From Paralcaligenes ureilyticus (GTDB lineage Bacteria; Pseudomonadota; Gammaproteobacteria; Burkholderiales; Burkholderiaceae_B): 64,000 bases of DNA. The stretch covers positions 124,001 to 188,000 of the forward strand of contig NZ_SMAJ01000007.1 of NCBI RefSeq assembly GCF_004346225.1, written 5' to 3'. Both the position numbers and the translations under genes were made by a program. The stretch's first letter is position 1. Each line of letters opens with the position of its first letter. Positions 1 through 8,457 of this stretch are shown here, piece after piece. Under the pieces are notes generated by a model. It was not told the origin of the DNA. It was given only the letters and a program-made list of their open reading frames with translations, and did no database searches.

Positions 1-61
1 GTATCGAGCCGATTCGAGTCTGGAGCGGTCATTCACCATAAAGACTTGAAGGGCAGCTTCT

Positions 62-227
62 GGCCTATTATGTTGAAAAACTCGATTCTTGACCATCGAA
101 TTCGGATCGTGAAAAAAACGACCCTCCAGAATCGCATGTATGCCACGATCGCCTGTCGAGCAAGGGGTCAGTACCCCGTTGGATGGTTTAAAAACCGTTC
201 ATTGGGAGTTTTTCAACACAATAGGCC
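62..227. mobile_element. MITE-like element with 22-bp terminal inverted repeats
   Basis: Positions 62-83 and 206-227 are inverted copies of one another, matching at 21 of 22 positions (ggcctatt-tgttgaaaaactc with one mismatch). They enclose about 120 bp with no convincing reading frame. Terminal repeats with a short non-coding core suggest a miniature inverted-repeat element or the remains of a deleted insertion sequence. I saw no clear target-site duplication next to the ends, and no transposase is in the window. The rest of 1-500 shows no gene. Confidence 0.5.
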
Positions 228-501
228 GATTGTAGTCATACGCAAGAGTCCGAATGCGACCGAGGGTGTGTGAAAACGCGATTCACTGACGATTTCTAGG
301 GTCCTTGACCCCTTGGCGAAGCCAAGAAAATTGATCCTACGTCAATCTGAGCGATCGATATTGCAGACGTCCTTGGCGAGCGTACGTTTCTACGCAGCCT
401 CGACCCAATGCCGCCGGTCTGATGAGGGCGCCCGTCCGTGGGTAGAGCCGCGTAAAGCACTACAGCCAAGAGCATGATTGCTGGGAGCTGATTCGGAAAT
501 T

Positions 502-528
502 AAAAAAGCCAGTCAAGACTGACTGGCT
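502..528 (-). terminator. Intrinsic terminator downstream of ssrA
   Basis: A perfect 9-bp stem (agccagtca at 507-515, tgactggct at 520-528) with a four-base loop is followed, on the minus strand, by a run of T (complement of 502-506). It lies about 150 bp beyond the mature tmRNA 3' end. A second inverted repeat, aagcataa/ttatgctt at 606-613 and 632-639, lies between the two and may also form a hairpin. Confidence 0.75.
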
Positions 529-678
529 TCTCTACGATGCTTGGGCAAAACTCTTGATACTAGCCCCGGATCCCGAAAAAGCATGATGTTGCCGATCGGG
601 AAATAAAGCATAACGCCTCCGAGTGGCAGTTTTATGCTTAACGGCACACAACCTCGAATACACTTCGAGATCAAAGAT

Positions 679-1047
679 TGGTGGAGCCGGCGGGAATTGA
701 ACCCGCGTCCGCAAATCCTCTACAGGTAGTTCTACATGCGTAGTCAGATCATTTTAAGTTTTAACCGTGGACTCATGCCAACTGACGGGCCCTTTCCTGG
801 CGATTCGCGTTTTGTTTAAGTGCTAACCCAGCGACCTGATTAGCCCCGATTCTTTGTAAGTGACGCTGCTGTAGGTTTTACCCCACCCGGTCCAAAGACA
901 AACCGGTGCAGCGGCTTACCGCAACTAAGCGGCTAAAGCGAAACGCGAGTCGTTTGCGTTTGTAGTGTTCCAGTGGATTTACGAGCTTACTGGTGCTCGG
1001 CATGCTCTACGCTGTTTCGCAATCCACGTCGAATCCAGATCGGCCCC
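679..1047 (-). ncRNA. ssrA: tmRNA (ssrA)
   Basis: This is transfer-messenger RNA, which rescues stalled ribosomes and tags the unfinished protein for proteolysis. The 3' end (complement of 679-710) has the tRNA-like T arm GGTTCAATTCC and an encoded CCA. The 5' end (complement of 1022-1047) begins GGGGCCGATCTGGATTCGAC, the standard tmRNA start. The tag reading frame runs on the minus strand from the resume codon GCA at 955-957 to TAG at 925-927 and encodes ANDSRFALAA, a typical betaproteobacterial tag. Length is about 369 nt, normal for a one-piece tmRNA. A degenerate copy of its 5' part lies upstream at 1242-1338. Confidence 0.96.
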
Positions 1048-1241
1048 GGTTTTGTGGTTGGTAATACAACTTCAATAAGTTAGTTTTGTTGCATTATTGG
1101 TTCGTTGCCCACTCACTAAAAGAATGAACTATGGATACTTATGGATAGAGCCATACTTACATAACTCTATAAAATCATTTAATTTCAACACACTATGCTT
1201 ATTTTACTGCAAATATGGATAATTTGGGGGGTAGACCGTTA

Positions 1242-1338
1242 GCGTTTGTATTTGTTCCAGTGGATTTACGAGCTGACTGGTGCTCGGCATGCCCTACACT
1301 GTTTCGCGACCCACGTCGAAGCCAAGTCGACCCCAGTA
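1242..1338 (-). pseudogene. Decayed partial duplicate of the tmRNA 5' region
   Basis: About 97 bp repeat, with scattered substitutions and one small indel, the section of ssrA at about 956-1050. The shared part covers the 5' tRNA-like end (here GGGGTCGACTTGGCTTCGAC) and the stretch up to just before the resume codon. The tag frame, pseudoknots and tRNA-like 3' end are missing, so it cannot work as tmRNA. An AT-rich stretch (about 1060-1230) lies between the copies. I judged this by eye to be well above 80% identical. Confidence 0.85.
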
Positions 1339-1505
1339 CGGCTATTGTAGCCTAGATATGGGCTGTTTGACGGAAATTCAAGGCCACCTCGCTTTATAAT
1401 GAAGTGCCCGCCTGGACGGCTCGTGCCTATCGCCTTGGCCTGTCGCGGCTCGAGCAGGTTCCGCCATTGCCGCAGCGGACGTTTATCGATTTTCAAGGGT
1501 CAAAT

Positions 1506-1895
1506 ATGAACGCTTCCGGGTTGGTGGTTTCTCATGCGCGCGAGGGGGGCTTTGAACGCGGCATGCGGTCTTTCTTCGAGTATCGCGATCTGGGCATCAA
1601 TGCGGCCACGCAAGGGCAGGTGGTGGCACATGTGATTCGTGCGGTGCCGGGAACCGAGCACGTCAGCACGCTGCATTGCCATAAGGTGGAATTTCAGTTT
1701 GTCTTTGTGCTGCAAGGCTGGGTCGAGTTCGAATACGAAGGGTATGGCCCGGTACGGCTGGAACGGGGCTCGTCGGTGTACCAGCCGCCGGGAATTCACC
1801 ATCGGGAAATTGCCCATAGCGACGACCTTGAAATGCTGGAAATTGTGATGCCTGCGCAATTCGAAACCGAAATGGTCCCCGCGGCAAGTGCCTGA
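1506..1895 (+). CDS. Small cupin-domain protein
   Basis: The product is a 129-residue single-domain cupin. The first cupin motif is visible in the segment HCHKVEFQFVFVLQG (about residues 59-73) and the second around QPPGIHHREI, giving several His and Glu residues suited to binding one metal. No signal peptide is seen, so it is probably cytoplasmic. An upstream in-frame extension to 1404 exists, but the ATG at 1506 starts the conserved part. The gene converges on the M81 peptidase gene with a 12-bp gap. Small cupins include dioxygenases, isomerases and sensors; the substrate cannot be told from sequence. It may belong to the neighbouring catabolic locus. Confidence 0.75.
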   Translation: MNASGLVVSHAREGGFERGMRSFFEYRDLGINAATQGQVVAHVIRAVPGTEHVSTLHCHKVEFQFVFVLQGWVEFEYEGYGPVRLERGSSVYQPPGIHHREIAHSDDLEMLEIVMPAQFETEMVPAASA

Positions 1896-1907
1896 TCAGA
1901 CCCCACG

Positions 1908-3362
1908 CTACAAAATTTCCACACCCGGCCGCAGGCGCCGGTAGTGCAGGGTGTGCAGATCGGCGGTATTGGCGCCGGGCGCGGCCACCACCCGGATGTC
2001 GTCGGCCAGGCTGGCAAAGTCGGCCCGGAAATGCACCGTGCTTTTCAGCACCAGTATTTTGTAGTCGGCGGGCTCGGCGCCTACATGGCGAAACATGGCC
2101 TGATCGGCGGCTTGTTGCTTGCGGCTCGATACGACAATATCCAGGCCTTGCGTGCGCACCCGGGCCATGGGGCCCAGATCCATGCGGCAGCCCAGGTAAA
2201 AAGGCCCGGTGCCGGTAAACTTCCCATCGCCCAGCGCGACCACGGTAAACGACGTCACAAGGCTGGGCGCTCCCACACCGCTGTGGCCGCCCAGCGCATG
2301 GGTTAGCGTTTGATCTGTCCCTGCGGCATGGGCCGCTGCTGCAAACGCCGGGTCGCAGACGATTCCGGCGCAAGCCTGGTGAACGTTGTTGCGCAGCAAT
2401 GCGTGCAGCAGATCGGTGGTGTCGCCCGAGCCGCCGCCGCCCGGATTGTCTTGCGTATCGGCCAAAATCAGGCGTTGTCCGGGGGCAGGCAAGGTGAGGG
2501 CATCGCTGATGGAGTACAGCCTGCCGTGAAATGCGGGTTTGGCCTGCATGACCTCTTGGTGCAGGCGGTCGGCCGCCTGATCGGCGGCCTCCTGGTTGCC
2601 GGCGTAGACCAGGACGCTGGGGCCGCTGTCGCGGATGTCGGCCAGCGGAAAACCGGGAATGAATTGCGCCTCCAGCACGGTGTCGTTTTGCAAGGCCTGT
2701 GCGTTTGCCATCAGTCGGCGTGCCGGCTCGGCCAGTGTGCTTTGCCAGGGCATGGGAATCAGGAAGGGCGCGCGGCGCATCGCGGCAAATAAAGGGTGGC
2801 CGGCCAGCCGGCGCAGCAACAGTGCACAGGCGCGTTGCCCGGTATCGGCCATGTCCACATGCGGGTAGCTGCGGTAGGCGACCAGGGCATCGGCGTTTTT
2901 CAGCATGGCGTCCGAGATATTGGCGTGGAAATCCAGTGCGGCCACGATCGGGATATCCGCGCCCAGCCGGGCGCGCAGGCGGTGTAATAGTTCGCCTTCG
3001 CCATCCTCCAGGTTTTGCGTGACCATGGCGCCGTGTAAATCCAGAAACAAGGCATCCAGCGGTTGGTTCTGATCCAGCTTGCGTTCCAGGCTTGCAACCA
3101 CGGTGTCGTAGGCGCTTTGTTCGACCGGCCCCGAGGGGTTGGCCGAGCACCATAAGAGGGGAACCAGTGTGTGCCCGGTTTTTTCCATGGCCTGGATGAA
3201 TCCGCTGATGGCCAGATTCATGCCGCGAGTGGCGGCCGGGATTTCGGCGTCTTCAATCAGGCCCGGCCAGGCGTCGGCCTCGACAAAGCGGGCCAGGGGC
3301 GTGAGACCTTGAGCGAACGTATTGGTCTCGTGCAAAAATCCGGCGATGCCGATTCGGGCCAT
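1908..3362 (-). CDS. M81-family metallopeptidase (MlrC-like)
   Basis: This 484-residue protein matches the MlrC/M81 family, known from microcystin breakdown, with an N-terminal metallopeptidase domain and the MlrC C-terminal domain. Probable metal ligands are His and Glu in GFLHETNTFA near the N-terminus and Asp/His pairs in LDLHGAMV and ALDFHANIS. The family hydrolyses peptide or amide bonds; most members, like this one, sit in catabolic operons with unknown substrates. It is the last gene of a five-gene minus-strand operon, 12 bp after the alcohol dehydrogenase. In that setting an amidohydrolase acting on a gamma-glutamyl amide is plausible, but this is inference. Confidence 0.85.
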   Translation of the reverse strand: MARIGIAGFLHETNTFAQGLTPLARFVEADAWPGLIEDAEIPAATRGMNLAISGFIQAMEKTGHTLVPLLWCSANPSGPVEQSAYDTVVASLERKLDQNQPLDALFLDLHGAMVTQNLEDGEGELLHRLRARLGADIPIVAALDFHANISDAMLKNADALVAYRSYPHVDMADTGQRACALLLRRLAGHPLFAAMRRAPFLIPMPWQSTLAEPARRLMANAQALQNDTVLEAQFIPGFPLADIRDSGPSVLVYAGNQEAADQAADRLHQEVMQAKPAFHGRLYSISDALTLPAPGQRLILADTQDNPGGGGSGDTTDLLHALLRNNVHQACAGIVCDPAFAAAAHAAGTDQTLTHALGGHSGVGAPSLVTSFTVVALGDGKFTGTGPFYLGCRMDLGPMARVRTQGLDIVVSSRKQQAADQAMFRHVGAEPADYKILVLKSTVHFRADFASLADDIRVVAAPGANTADLHTLHYRRLRPGVEIL

Positions 3363-3374
3363 GGCCGCAGTCCT

Positions 3375-4538
3375 TTAAAGTATGCCCGAGATGGCTTTGT
3401 TCAGAATCTCCGAATACTGTTGCGGGCTGTAGCTGATCGGGTTGGTGTGCGAAGAGCCGTCTGCGACGGCCATGCGGCCGATATCGTCCGCCCGGTCCGC
3501 GGGGATGCCGATTTCGGCCAGCGTGTGAGGGATGCCTATGGCCTGGCGCATTTTCAACACCCAGTCCAGAAAGCCTTCAAAGCTGGCATCGGGCAGGTTC
3601 ATGTAGCGCGCCAGCGCGGCGATCTTGGTGGCGATGGCCGATCGGTTGGCAACCAGGACATAGGGCATCAGGATGGCGTTCAGCGTGCCATGGTGCGCGT
3701 CGTACACGGCGCCCAGCGGATGCGCCAGCGCGTGCATGGCGCCCAGGCCTTTTTGAAACGCCGTGGCGCCCATGGCCGAAGCCACCAGCATATGGTGGCG
3801 CGCTTCGATGTTGGCGCCGTCTTTGACGGCGGTGGGCAGATACTGCTGAACCAGGCGTATGCCTTCAAGGGCAATGCCGTGCGCCATGGGATGGTAGAAG
3901 GGCGAGCATAGGGCTTCCAGATTGTGCGACAAGGCGTCCATGCCGGTAGCGGCCGTCAGCCGGGCGGGCAGGCCCACGCTGAGTTCCGCGTCCAGAATAA
4001 CGATGGCGGGCAACATCCGTGGATGGAAGATAATGCGTTTGACGTGAGCCGCCTCGTCGGTGATGACCGACGCGCGTCCTACTTCAGACCCGGTGCCGGC
4101 GGTCGTGGGCACCGCAACGACAGGTGCCATGCCCGCTTCATTGACGCGCAGGTAGTTATCGCCCACATCTTCAAAGTCCCAGAGCGGCCGGGTTTGCCCG
4201 GCCAGGAGCGCCACTGCCTTGGCGGCATCGAGCGCCGAGCCGCCGCCAAAGGCGATCACGCCATCATGGCGGCCGGCGTTAAAGGCGGCCACGCCGTCGC
4301 TGACGTTAGTGCCGGTGGGGTTGCCTTTGATGTGGGCGAACAAGGAGCAATCCAGCCCGGTCTGTCTGCATGCAATGACCAGCGCGTCGACCATGGGCAG
4401 CGCCGCCAGTCCGGGATCGGTAATCAGCAGGGGGCGGGTCATGCCCAGTTGCTTGCAAAAGGAGGGTAGCTCCTTGATGCGGCCTGGGCCGGCTTTAACG
4501 GCGGTGGGGTAGTTCCAGTTAACGTGCAATGAGTTCAT
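3375..4538 (-). CDS. Iron-containing alcohol dehydrogenase
   Basis: A 387-residue group III (FucO/AdhB-type) alcohol dehydrogenase. The nucleotide-binding GGGSALDAAK lies near residues 98-107. The four expected metal ligands are present: Asp201 and His205 in GMDALSHNLEA, His269 in AMHALAH and His283 in DAHHG, with the same spacing as in FucO. It should oxidise an alcohol to an aldehyde with NAD(P) in the cytoplasm. The aldehyde dehydrogenase gene lies 9 bp upstream, so the pair probably performs a two-step alcohol-to-acid oxidation. The exact alcohol is unknown; a gamma-glutamyl-amino alcohol is one candidate. Confidence 0.9.
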   Translation of the reverse strand: MNSLHVNWNYPTAVKAGPGRIKELPSFCKQLGMTRPLLITDPGLAALPMVDALVIACRQTGLDCSLFAHIKGNPTGTNVSDGVAAFNAGRHDGVIAFGGGSALDAAKAVALLAGQTRPLWDFEDVGDNYLRVNEAGMAPVVAVPTTAGTGSEVGRASVITDEAAHVKRIIFHPRMLPAIVILDAELSVGLPARLTAATGMDALSHNLEALCSPFYHPMAHGIALEGIRLVQQYLPTAVKDGANIEARHHMLVASAMGATAFQKGLGAMHALAHPLGAVYDAHHGTLNAILMPYVLVANRSAIATKIAALARYMNLPDASFEGFLDWVLKMRQAIGIPHTLAEIGIPADRADDIGRMAVADGSSHTNPISYSPQQYSEILNKAISGIL

Positions 4539-4547
4539 GGTGGAGTT

Positions 4548-5936
4548 CTACAAAGAACGGAGGTGATAGGATTTGGCTTGTGTGACGGGCTCGTAGCCCA
4601 GTGCCGAGAGCGACACGCCGTGGCCGGTGTTTTTAACACCGGTCCAGGCCAACGCCGGATCCAGGTAGTCGCAGCGGTTCATGAAGAATGTGCCGGTTTC
4701 AATCTGGCCGCCGATGCGCAGCGCAGCCTGCATATCGCGGGTGAAGACGCAGGCTGTCAGGCCGTAAGGGCTGTCGTTCATCAGCGCGATGGCCTGCGCA
4801 TCGTCCTTGACCGGCATAATGCCCACGACTGGCCCGAAGCATTCGTCGTTCATGACGGCCATGTCGTGATTGACATTGGTGAGTAGTGCCGGGGCGACGT
4901 AGGCGTTGCCGGCTTGCGCCATGCCGAATCGCCCGGCATCGATCAGGTTGGATGCGCCTTTGCGTATCGCCTCGTCGACGACACCGTGGATTTCTTTTGC
5001 CGCGCTCGCGCGCACGACAGGACCCAATGTGGTGCCGGGATCGAGCGGATCGCCCAGCACGTATTGGTTGGTCAAGGCCACGGCACGCTCGACGAATTCC
5101 TGATAAACGCTTTGTGCCACGTAAATGCGCTGGATGCCGCAACACGATTGTCCGGAATTGAAGTAGGCCCCGTCGACCAGGGTATCGACGGCTTGCGCCA
5201 GGTCGGCATCGGCGCGTACATAGGCCGGATCGTTGCCGCCCAGTTCCAGGCCCAGGCCGATGAAGCGGCCGGCGGCGGCGGCCTCGACCGCGTGACCGCC
5301 AGGCACCGAGCCGGTGAATGACACATAGTTGATCTCGGGCGCCTGGATCAAGCGCCGCACCGTGTCGTGCGTGGCATGAACAAACTGAAAAACGCCTGCG
5401 GGCAGGCCCGACTCGGCAAAGGCCTGAACCATCAGCTCGGCGCACAAGGGCGTCTGGTCGGAGTGTTTAAGAATGACGCTGTTGCCGGCCACCAGCGCGG
5501 GGACGATGCTGTTGACGGCCGTGAGCAAGGGATAGTTCCAGGGGGCGATGGTGAACACGACGCCCACCGGCTCGCGCGCGATGAAACGCGTCAGCGTGTC
5601 TTTTTGCGGTATTTCGATGGGCGCCAGGGCCTGGGCCGCGATCGAGATCATGTGATGGGCGCGTTCTTCGAAGCCGGCCACTTCGTTGGGCGTATAGCGC
5701 AGCGGCCGGCCCATTTGCCGGGTGATCGCCAGCGCGATGTCGCTTTTGTTTGCGACAAAGCGTGCGACGGCGGCGCTCACGGCTTTGCAGCGTTCGTCCA
5801 GAGATCGGGCGGCCCAGGCTTTCTGGGCCGTGCGGGCCTGCTGCACGATGCGGGCAATCTCGGCCTCGCCGGTATAGGCGCGGCGCAACAGTTCTTGCCC
5901 GTTGATCGGGCTCACGGTGATTAATTCGGATGGCAT
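4548..5936 (-). CDS. NAD(P)-dependent aldehyde dehydrogenase
   Basis: A 462-residue member of the aldehyde dehydrogenase superfamily. The catalytic Glu231 is in LELGGNDP and Cys265 in FNSGQSCCG; the cofactor-site sequence FTIAPWNYP is at about 128-136. The frame is open for 92 more codons upstream, but the ATG at 5934-5936 is preceded by an AGGA ribosome site and starts at the usual family N-terminus. It lies between the iron alcohol dehydrogenase and the glutamine-synthetase-like gene. Such trios occur in gamma-glutamylated amine pathways, as in PuuC with PuuA, so it may oxidise a gamma-glutamyl-amino aldehyde. Confidence 0.9.
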   Translation of the reverse strand: MPSELITVSPINGQELLRRAYTGEAEIARIVQQARTAQKAWAARSLDERCKAVSAAVARFVANKSDIALAITRQMGRPLRYTPNEVAGFEERAHHMISIAAQALAPIEIPQKDTLTRFIAREPVGVVFTIAPWNYPLLTAVNSIVPALVAGNSVILKHSDQTPLCAELMVQAFAESGLPAGVFQFVHATHDTVRRLIQAPEINYVSFTGSVPGGHAVEAAAAGRFIGLGLELGGNDPAYVRADADLAQAVDTLVDGAYFNSGQSCCGIQRIYVAQSVYQEFVERAVALTNQYVLGDPLDPGTTLGPVVRASAAKEIHGVVDEAIRKGASNLIDAGRFGMAQAGNAYVAPALLTNVNHDMAVMNDECFGPVVGIMPVKDDAQAIALMNDSPYGLTACVFTRDMQAALRIGGQIETGTFFMNRCDYLDPALAWTGVKNTGHGVSLSALGYEPVTQAKSYHLRSL

Positions 5937-5964
5937 GAGGGTCCTGTGATGTCGGGTGCGGCGA

Positions 5965-7350
5965 TTATATGATCTCGAAATAACGGGCCAGTTCCCAGTC
6001 GGTGACGTGGCGGCGGAACTGGCGCTCTTCCCATTCGCGGGTGGCGGCAAAGTGCTCGACGAACGGATCGCCGAACACGGATCGCGCGGTGTCGGACCGG
6101 CGCAGACGTTGCGCCGCCTCCCATAAAGTAAGGGGCAAGCGCAGGTGGTCGGGAAATGTTTGGGTATAGGCGTTGCCGGTGACCATGGGGTCCGGGGTGA
6201 GTTCCTGCTCAATGCCCGCCAGTCCAGACCCCAGCGCGGCGGCGAGCGCCAGAAAGGGATTGGCGTCTGCCGAGCCGATGCGCACTTCGACGCGCTGTGA
6301 CGAGTCCGAACCGGGAATGACGCGCAGCGCGGTGGTGCGGTTTTCGATACCCCAGGTGGCGTCGAGCGGCGCCCAGTAACCGGGCACCAGGCGTGAATAG
6401 CTATTGACGGTTTGCGCGTACATGGCCATGAATTCAGGCAGATAGCGCTGCAGGCCGGCTATGAACTGGCGCTGCTTCGTGCTGATGCCATGTTCTTGCG
6501 ATGCGTCGAAAAACGCATTCTTGCCGCTTGCGCGATCGCGCATCGACAGATGGATATGGCCGCTTTGGCCGGCGTGCTGGGCCGACCATTTGGCCATGAA
6601 GGTGGCCATCAGGCCGTGCTGTTCGGCCAGTGCCTTGCTGAATGTCTTGAACAAAAAACCTTTGTCGGCGGCGTTGGCCATGCTGTCGACGGCGATGGCC
6701 GCTTCCAGCACACCGGGGCCTGTTTCGGTATGCAGGCTTTCAATCGGCATATCCATTTTTTCGGTCATGTCGATCAACTGCGTATAAAAGTCCGAATTGA
6801 CGGTGCTGCGCAATACCGAATAGCCAAAGTTTCCCGGCGTCCAGGTTTCCAGGTTGCGGTAGTTTTTTTCCCGCACGGATTTGGGCGTTTCGTTGAACAT
6901 GAAAAATTCGTATTCCAGCGCCGAAAACACATCGAAACCCATATCGCGGGCGCGATCCAGCGTGCGGTGCAGGACCCGGCGCGGGCAGATTTCGGCGGCG
7001 CGGCCGTCCAGTTCGGCAATGAAGAACAGCATGTTTTCGCCGTTGGGGCCTTTTTCCAGCGGCAGGCGGCGGCACGTGGTGGGATCGATGCGCACCTGAG
7101 CGTCTGGGTAGGCCGTATGCCAGCCTGTGAACTGCACGTTGTCGTACAGGATGTCGTTGGAATCCCACCCCATGACAACGTCGCAAAAGGCCAGACCCGA
7201 TTTAAGGGCGGATAAAAATTTTTCTTTGCGCATGTATTTGCCGCGCATGATGCCGTCGATATCGGACAGCCCGATCTTGAAATGCGACAGGCCGCTTTCC
7301 TGGACTAAACGTATTGCGTCATCGGTGGTCTTGACGGCTCGTTCTTGCAT
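5965..7350 (-). CDS. Glutamine-synthetase-family gamma-glutamyl-amide ligase
   Basis: A 461-residue protein with the two glutamine synthetase domains: the N-terminal beta-grasp (DIDGIMRGKYM, about 27-37) and the catalytic domain. The latter has SALEYEFFMF with its metal-binding Glu, HTETGPGVLEAAI, the ATP-site GQSGHIHLS and the C-terminal GSADANPFLALAAAL. It is the PuuA/GlnA3-like type, which joins glutamate to an amine with ATP, rather than the housekeeping GlnA. Neither PuuR nor PuuD is nearby. With the alcohol and aldehyde dehydrogenases it resembles gamma-glutamylation of an amino alcohol, as known for IpuC and for streptomycete ethanolamine use. The actual amine is not known. Confidence 0.85.
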   Translation of the reverse strand: MQERAVKTTDDAIRLVQESGLSHFKIGLSDIDGIMRGKYMRKEKFLSALKSGLAFCDVVMGWDSNDILYDNVQFTGWHTAYPDAQVRIDPTTCRRLPLEKGPNGENMLFFIAELDGRAAEICPRRVLHRTLDRARDMGFDVFSALEYEFFMFNETPKSVREKNYRNLETWTPGNFGYSVLRSTVNSDFYTQLIDMTEKMDMPIESLHTETGPGVLEAAIAVDSMANAADKGFLFKTFSKALAEQHGLMATFMAKWSAQHAGQSGHIHLSMRDRASGKNAFFDASQEHGISTKQRQFIAGLQRYLPEFMAMYAQTVNSYSRLVPGYWAPLDATWGIENRTTALRVIPGSDSSQRVEVRIGSADANPFLALAAALGSGLAGIEQELTPDPMVTGNAYTQTFPDHLRLPLTLWEAAQRLRRSDTARSVFGDPFVEHFAATREWEERQFRRHVTDWELARYFEII

Positions 7351-7419
7351 TTGTCATCCCCAAAGTCTTCGGTGGTATTGGTTGCGAAAGCTGGCGTGTG
7401 ATGGTTGACGGGCGAGTGC

Positions 7420-8214
7420 TTAGGCGGCGATGCGCGCCAGCGCCTGCCGATGCAGCACGGCGTTGGCCGAAGCCAGCACCTGGCCGCCCGATTGCAGGCC
7501 CAGGGGCTCGCCCTGCCAATTGGTAATGATACCGCCGGCGCCTTCGATAATGGGCGCCACGGCCAGGTAATCGTAAGGCTGCAGGCCGGCCTCCATGACC
7601 AGGTCGATATGGCCTGAGGCCAGCATGCCGTAACTGTAGCAATCGCCGCCGAAGCGGCGCAGATAGACCGACTGGCTCAGTGACTCAAAGGCCTGTACTT
7701 CGGGGCCGGTAAAAATATCGGGCGTGGTGGAATACAAAATGGCCGAATCCAGCGACGTTGTGCGGCGCGTGCGGCAGGGCTGGCCGGCGAAGATGGCGGG
7801 TTGTTGGTCTATGCGAAGCCAGCGCTCTGATGTGGCGGGTATGTCGATAAGCCCCATAACGGGTTGTCCGCGGTGCAGCAGCGCCAGCAAGCAGCCCCAT
7901 AACGGATGGCCGGAAATAAAGCTGCGCGTGCCGTCGATGGGATCGATCGACCAGACGAACTCGGCATCGACATTGTTCAGGCCGAATTCTTCGCCGAGGA
8001 TGCCGTGTTGCGGATAGCGGCGGTTGATCGCCGTGCGCAGCGCCTGTTCGACTTGCCGGTCGGCAATCGTGACAGGGCTTTCGTCGGCCTTGGTGTCGAT
8101 AGTGAGTGGGTGACGAAACCATTTCAGCGAGATTTTACGGACTTCGGTGGCGATTTCCTGAGCGAAATCCGCCATTTCGATCAGCGATGCCTGCTCGATC
8201 TGAAAATTATTCAT
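7420..8214 (-). CDS. Inositol-monophosphatase-family phosphatase (HisN-like)
   Basis: A 264-residue Mg-dependent phosphatase of the IMPase fold. Metal ligands are visible: Glu75 in GILGEEFG, Asp91 and Asp94 in SIDPIDGTRSF, and a late Asp in QPYDYLA. Close relatives are called histidinol-phosphatase (HisN), but the window's histidine gene hisC is far away. This gene instead heads a catabolic operon divergent from a transporter of the aminoethylphosphonate type. Removing phosphate from an imported phosphorylated compound therefore fits the neighbourhood better than histidine synthesis. The family call is firm; the substrate is open. Confidence 0.85.
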   Translation of the reverse strand: MNNFQIEQASLIEMADFAQEIATEVRKISLKWFRHPLTIDTKADESPVTIADRQVEQALRTAINRRYPQHGILGEEFGLNNVDAEFVWSIDPIDGTRSFISGHPLWGCLLALLHRGQPVMGLIDIPATSERWLRIDQQPAIFAGQPCRTRRTTSLDSAILYSTTPDIFTGPEVQAFESLSQSVYLRRFGGDCYSYGMLASGHIDLVMEAGLQPYDYLAVAPIIEGAGGIITNWQGEPLGLQSGGQVLASANAVLHRQALARIAA

Positions 8215-8457
8215 TGCATGATTCTTTAAAAATAGTTAGTAATAACAAATAGTTATATGAATTTTCAATTTTTTAGGCAGTGAATTTATTTTTTTTAGTC
8301 TACCCATACTTGCAAAAATAAGCAAATTTCCACAAAATAGCAACAAACCACAATCGGACGCCGCAATGTCCGGGGGTTTTCACCGAAAATGAACGGTGCA
8401 GAAGGTCTGTTTGGAAGTAAGAGTTGTTGAATATTCCTAAAAGAATCAGGAGATACC
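8215..8457. promoter_or_regulatory. Divergent promoter region of the catabolic operon and ABC importer
   Basis: This 243-bp AT-rich gap must hold both promoters. The octamer aatagtta occurs at 8231-8238 and again at 8248-8255, 17 bp apart, and the palindrome gtta-gtaa-taac overlaps at 8235-8246. Two further small inverted repeats are cggac/gtccg (8355-8372) and caccg/cggtg (8381-8398). The DeoR-type regulator encoded at 12303 is the natural candidate to bind here. The operator assignment is a guess from the repeats alone. Confidence 0.4.

Noticed and set aside
46-273. 75-residue plus-strand frame at the window start
   Set aside because: It runs through the terminal repeats of the MITE-like element, has no ribosome site and resembles no protein.
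532-714. 60-residue minus-strand frame beginning MRTRVQFPPAP
   Set aside because: It is the translation of the tmRNA 3' end; such frames arise at every tRNA-like T arm.
1663-3153. 496-residue minus-strand frame overlapping the M81 gene
   Set aside because: It is an out-of-phase shadow rich in Arg, Gly and Pro, with no recognisable domain; the M81 frame has clear motifs.
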